From contig CAYZME010000063.1 in assembly GCA_964479435.1 (NCBI GenBank), forward strand, positions 1 to 11,053: a stretch of DNA of 11,053 bases, in the 5' to 3' direction. The DNA is from JAAYKS01 sp964479435 (GTDB lineage Bacteria > Bacillota > Clostridia > Saccharofermentanales > UBA5734). The notes beneath the pieces are model-generated. The model was not told the origin of the DNA, ran no database searches, and was given only the letters and a program-made list of their open reading frames with translations. The stretch's first letter is position 1. Each line of letters starts with the position of its first letter. Below, piece by piece: positions 10,558 to 11,053 of this stretch. A program made the translations under genes and the position numbers.

Positions 10558-11053
10558 TCAGCGAATGAAGCGTTGCGCGAACGAATTAAAATTATAATCG
10601 AAACGGGCGTCGTTGACAAGCAGATCGGTGATGTATTCTTCATACGNNNNNNNNNNGCCTGTGTCTGCAAGCGGTCGCGGACGGTATTTTCCCACGACGG
10701 CACCCATTCGACAAAATACATCACATGGTAGCCGTATTCCGTCTGCACGACCGCGACATCGCCGGGTTTCCGGGCCGTATCAATCGACCAGTTGAGAAAT
10801 TCTTTGACAAAACTCGAATTCTCATCCAACCCGGTGAACAGGCCGCCCGCGGAAATCGAGGACACATCGTCCGTCTCCGTTTTGACCAGCGCGACAAACG
10901 AAGCTTCGTCGGTGATTTTTGCCAGGATGTCGTCGGCTTTGGTCCGCGCGGCCTGCAATTGCTCGGTGGTGGCCGTCTCGCGGTTGGCCGAGAGCAGGAT
11001 GTGGCGAACCGAGGCTTGCGGTCGCAACGGTTGCTCGCGATGGAGGAAATACA
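10558..11053 (-). CDS. Parvulin-type peptidyl-prolyl isomerase (foldase), 5' end outside the window, interrupted by an assembly gap
   Basis: The frame is open at base 11053 and runs to the gap, about 131 visible residues. It shows the PpiC/PrsA parvulin pattern: SVRHILLSAN near the start, KADDILAKI, SAGGLFTGLD, and RKPGDVAVVQTEYGYHVMYF near the end. Such proteins are usually secreted or lipid-anchored and help exported proteins fold; the signal peptide and N-terminal chaperone domain would lie beyond the edge. Past the Ns the continuing frame is the one from 10644 to the stop at 10558, giving YEEYITDLLVND, then ARFDYNFNSFAQRFIR and TGA. YEEYxxDLL fits the C-terminal helix of clostridial members, whereas the frame obtained by counting 10 Ns gives an unlikely sequence. 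I therefore place the stop at 10558. The TTG at 11027 is an internal Leu codon, not the start. Confidence 0.82.
10647..10656. other. Assembly gap (10 Ns)
   Basis: Ten consecutive Ns inside the foldase gene. Frame bookkeeping shows that the true missing length should be 2 modulo 3 if the gene is intact, whereas 10 is 1 modulo 3. The N run is therefore a scaffold placeholder, not a measured length. Confidence 0.95.

Noticed and set aside
10593..10598. TATAAT on the plus strand
   Set aside because: It lies inside the coding sequence of the foldase C-terminus (DYNFN), and no plausible gene follows on the plus strand.

Overview
The window is GC-rich bacterial DNA dominated by rpoB and rpoC, the two largest RNA polymerase subunit genes, both on the minus strand. 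The form of these subunits (compact RpoC of about 1194 residues, RpoB with a long acidic C-terminal tail) points to Bacillota, probably a high-GC member of the Clostridia. The foldase at the right edge agrees: its RKPGD and YGYHVMYF segments are the style I know from clostridial parvulins. A run of 10 Ns marks it as a draft, possibly metagenomic, assembly. The taxonomy is inferred from protein style, not from a search.

Layout, left to right. (1) 1-1227, minus: an HlyD/MacA/YknX-type membrane fusion (adaptor) protein, cut by the window edge, with a Pro/Thr-rich insert in its hairpin. (2) 1228-1351: a short divergent promoter region. (3) 1352-2650, plus: a homocysteine S-methyltransferase-type protein resembling the first module of MetH, followed by what looks like a shortened, degenerate pterin-binding module. 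(4) 2681-2718: a strong bidirectional terminator between the convergent methyltransferase and rpoC. (5) 2747-10179, minus: rpoB then rpoC, overlapping by 4 bp (ATGA) and so probably translationally coupled. (6) 10180-10557: the rpoBC control region, with a near-consensus sigma-A promoter, an operator-like inverted repeat over its -10, an A/T-tract zone upstream and a roughly 180-nt leader with possible alternative hairpins next to the ribosome binding site. (7) 10558-11053, minus: the C-terminal part of a parvulin-type peptidyl-prolyl isomerase, interrupted by the N run. Its true C-terminus lies in a different frame from the part before the gap, so the 10 Ns are a placeholder.

Functionally this is mostly a housekeeping region. 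rpoB and rpoC encode the catalytic core of RNA polymerase. The adaptor and the foldase act outside the membrane and have no visible link to transcription. I found no mobile element, CRISPR array, tRNA, rRNA or defence system. The points most worth a second look are: Gln instead of His at the rifampicin-pocket position 526 (E. coli numbering); rpoBC standing alone, without rplJL upstream or rpsL/rpsG downstream; the dyad and leader structures that might control rpoBC; and the shrunken MetH-like protein.
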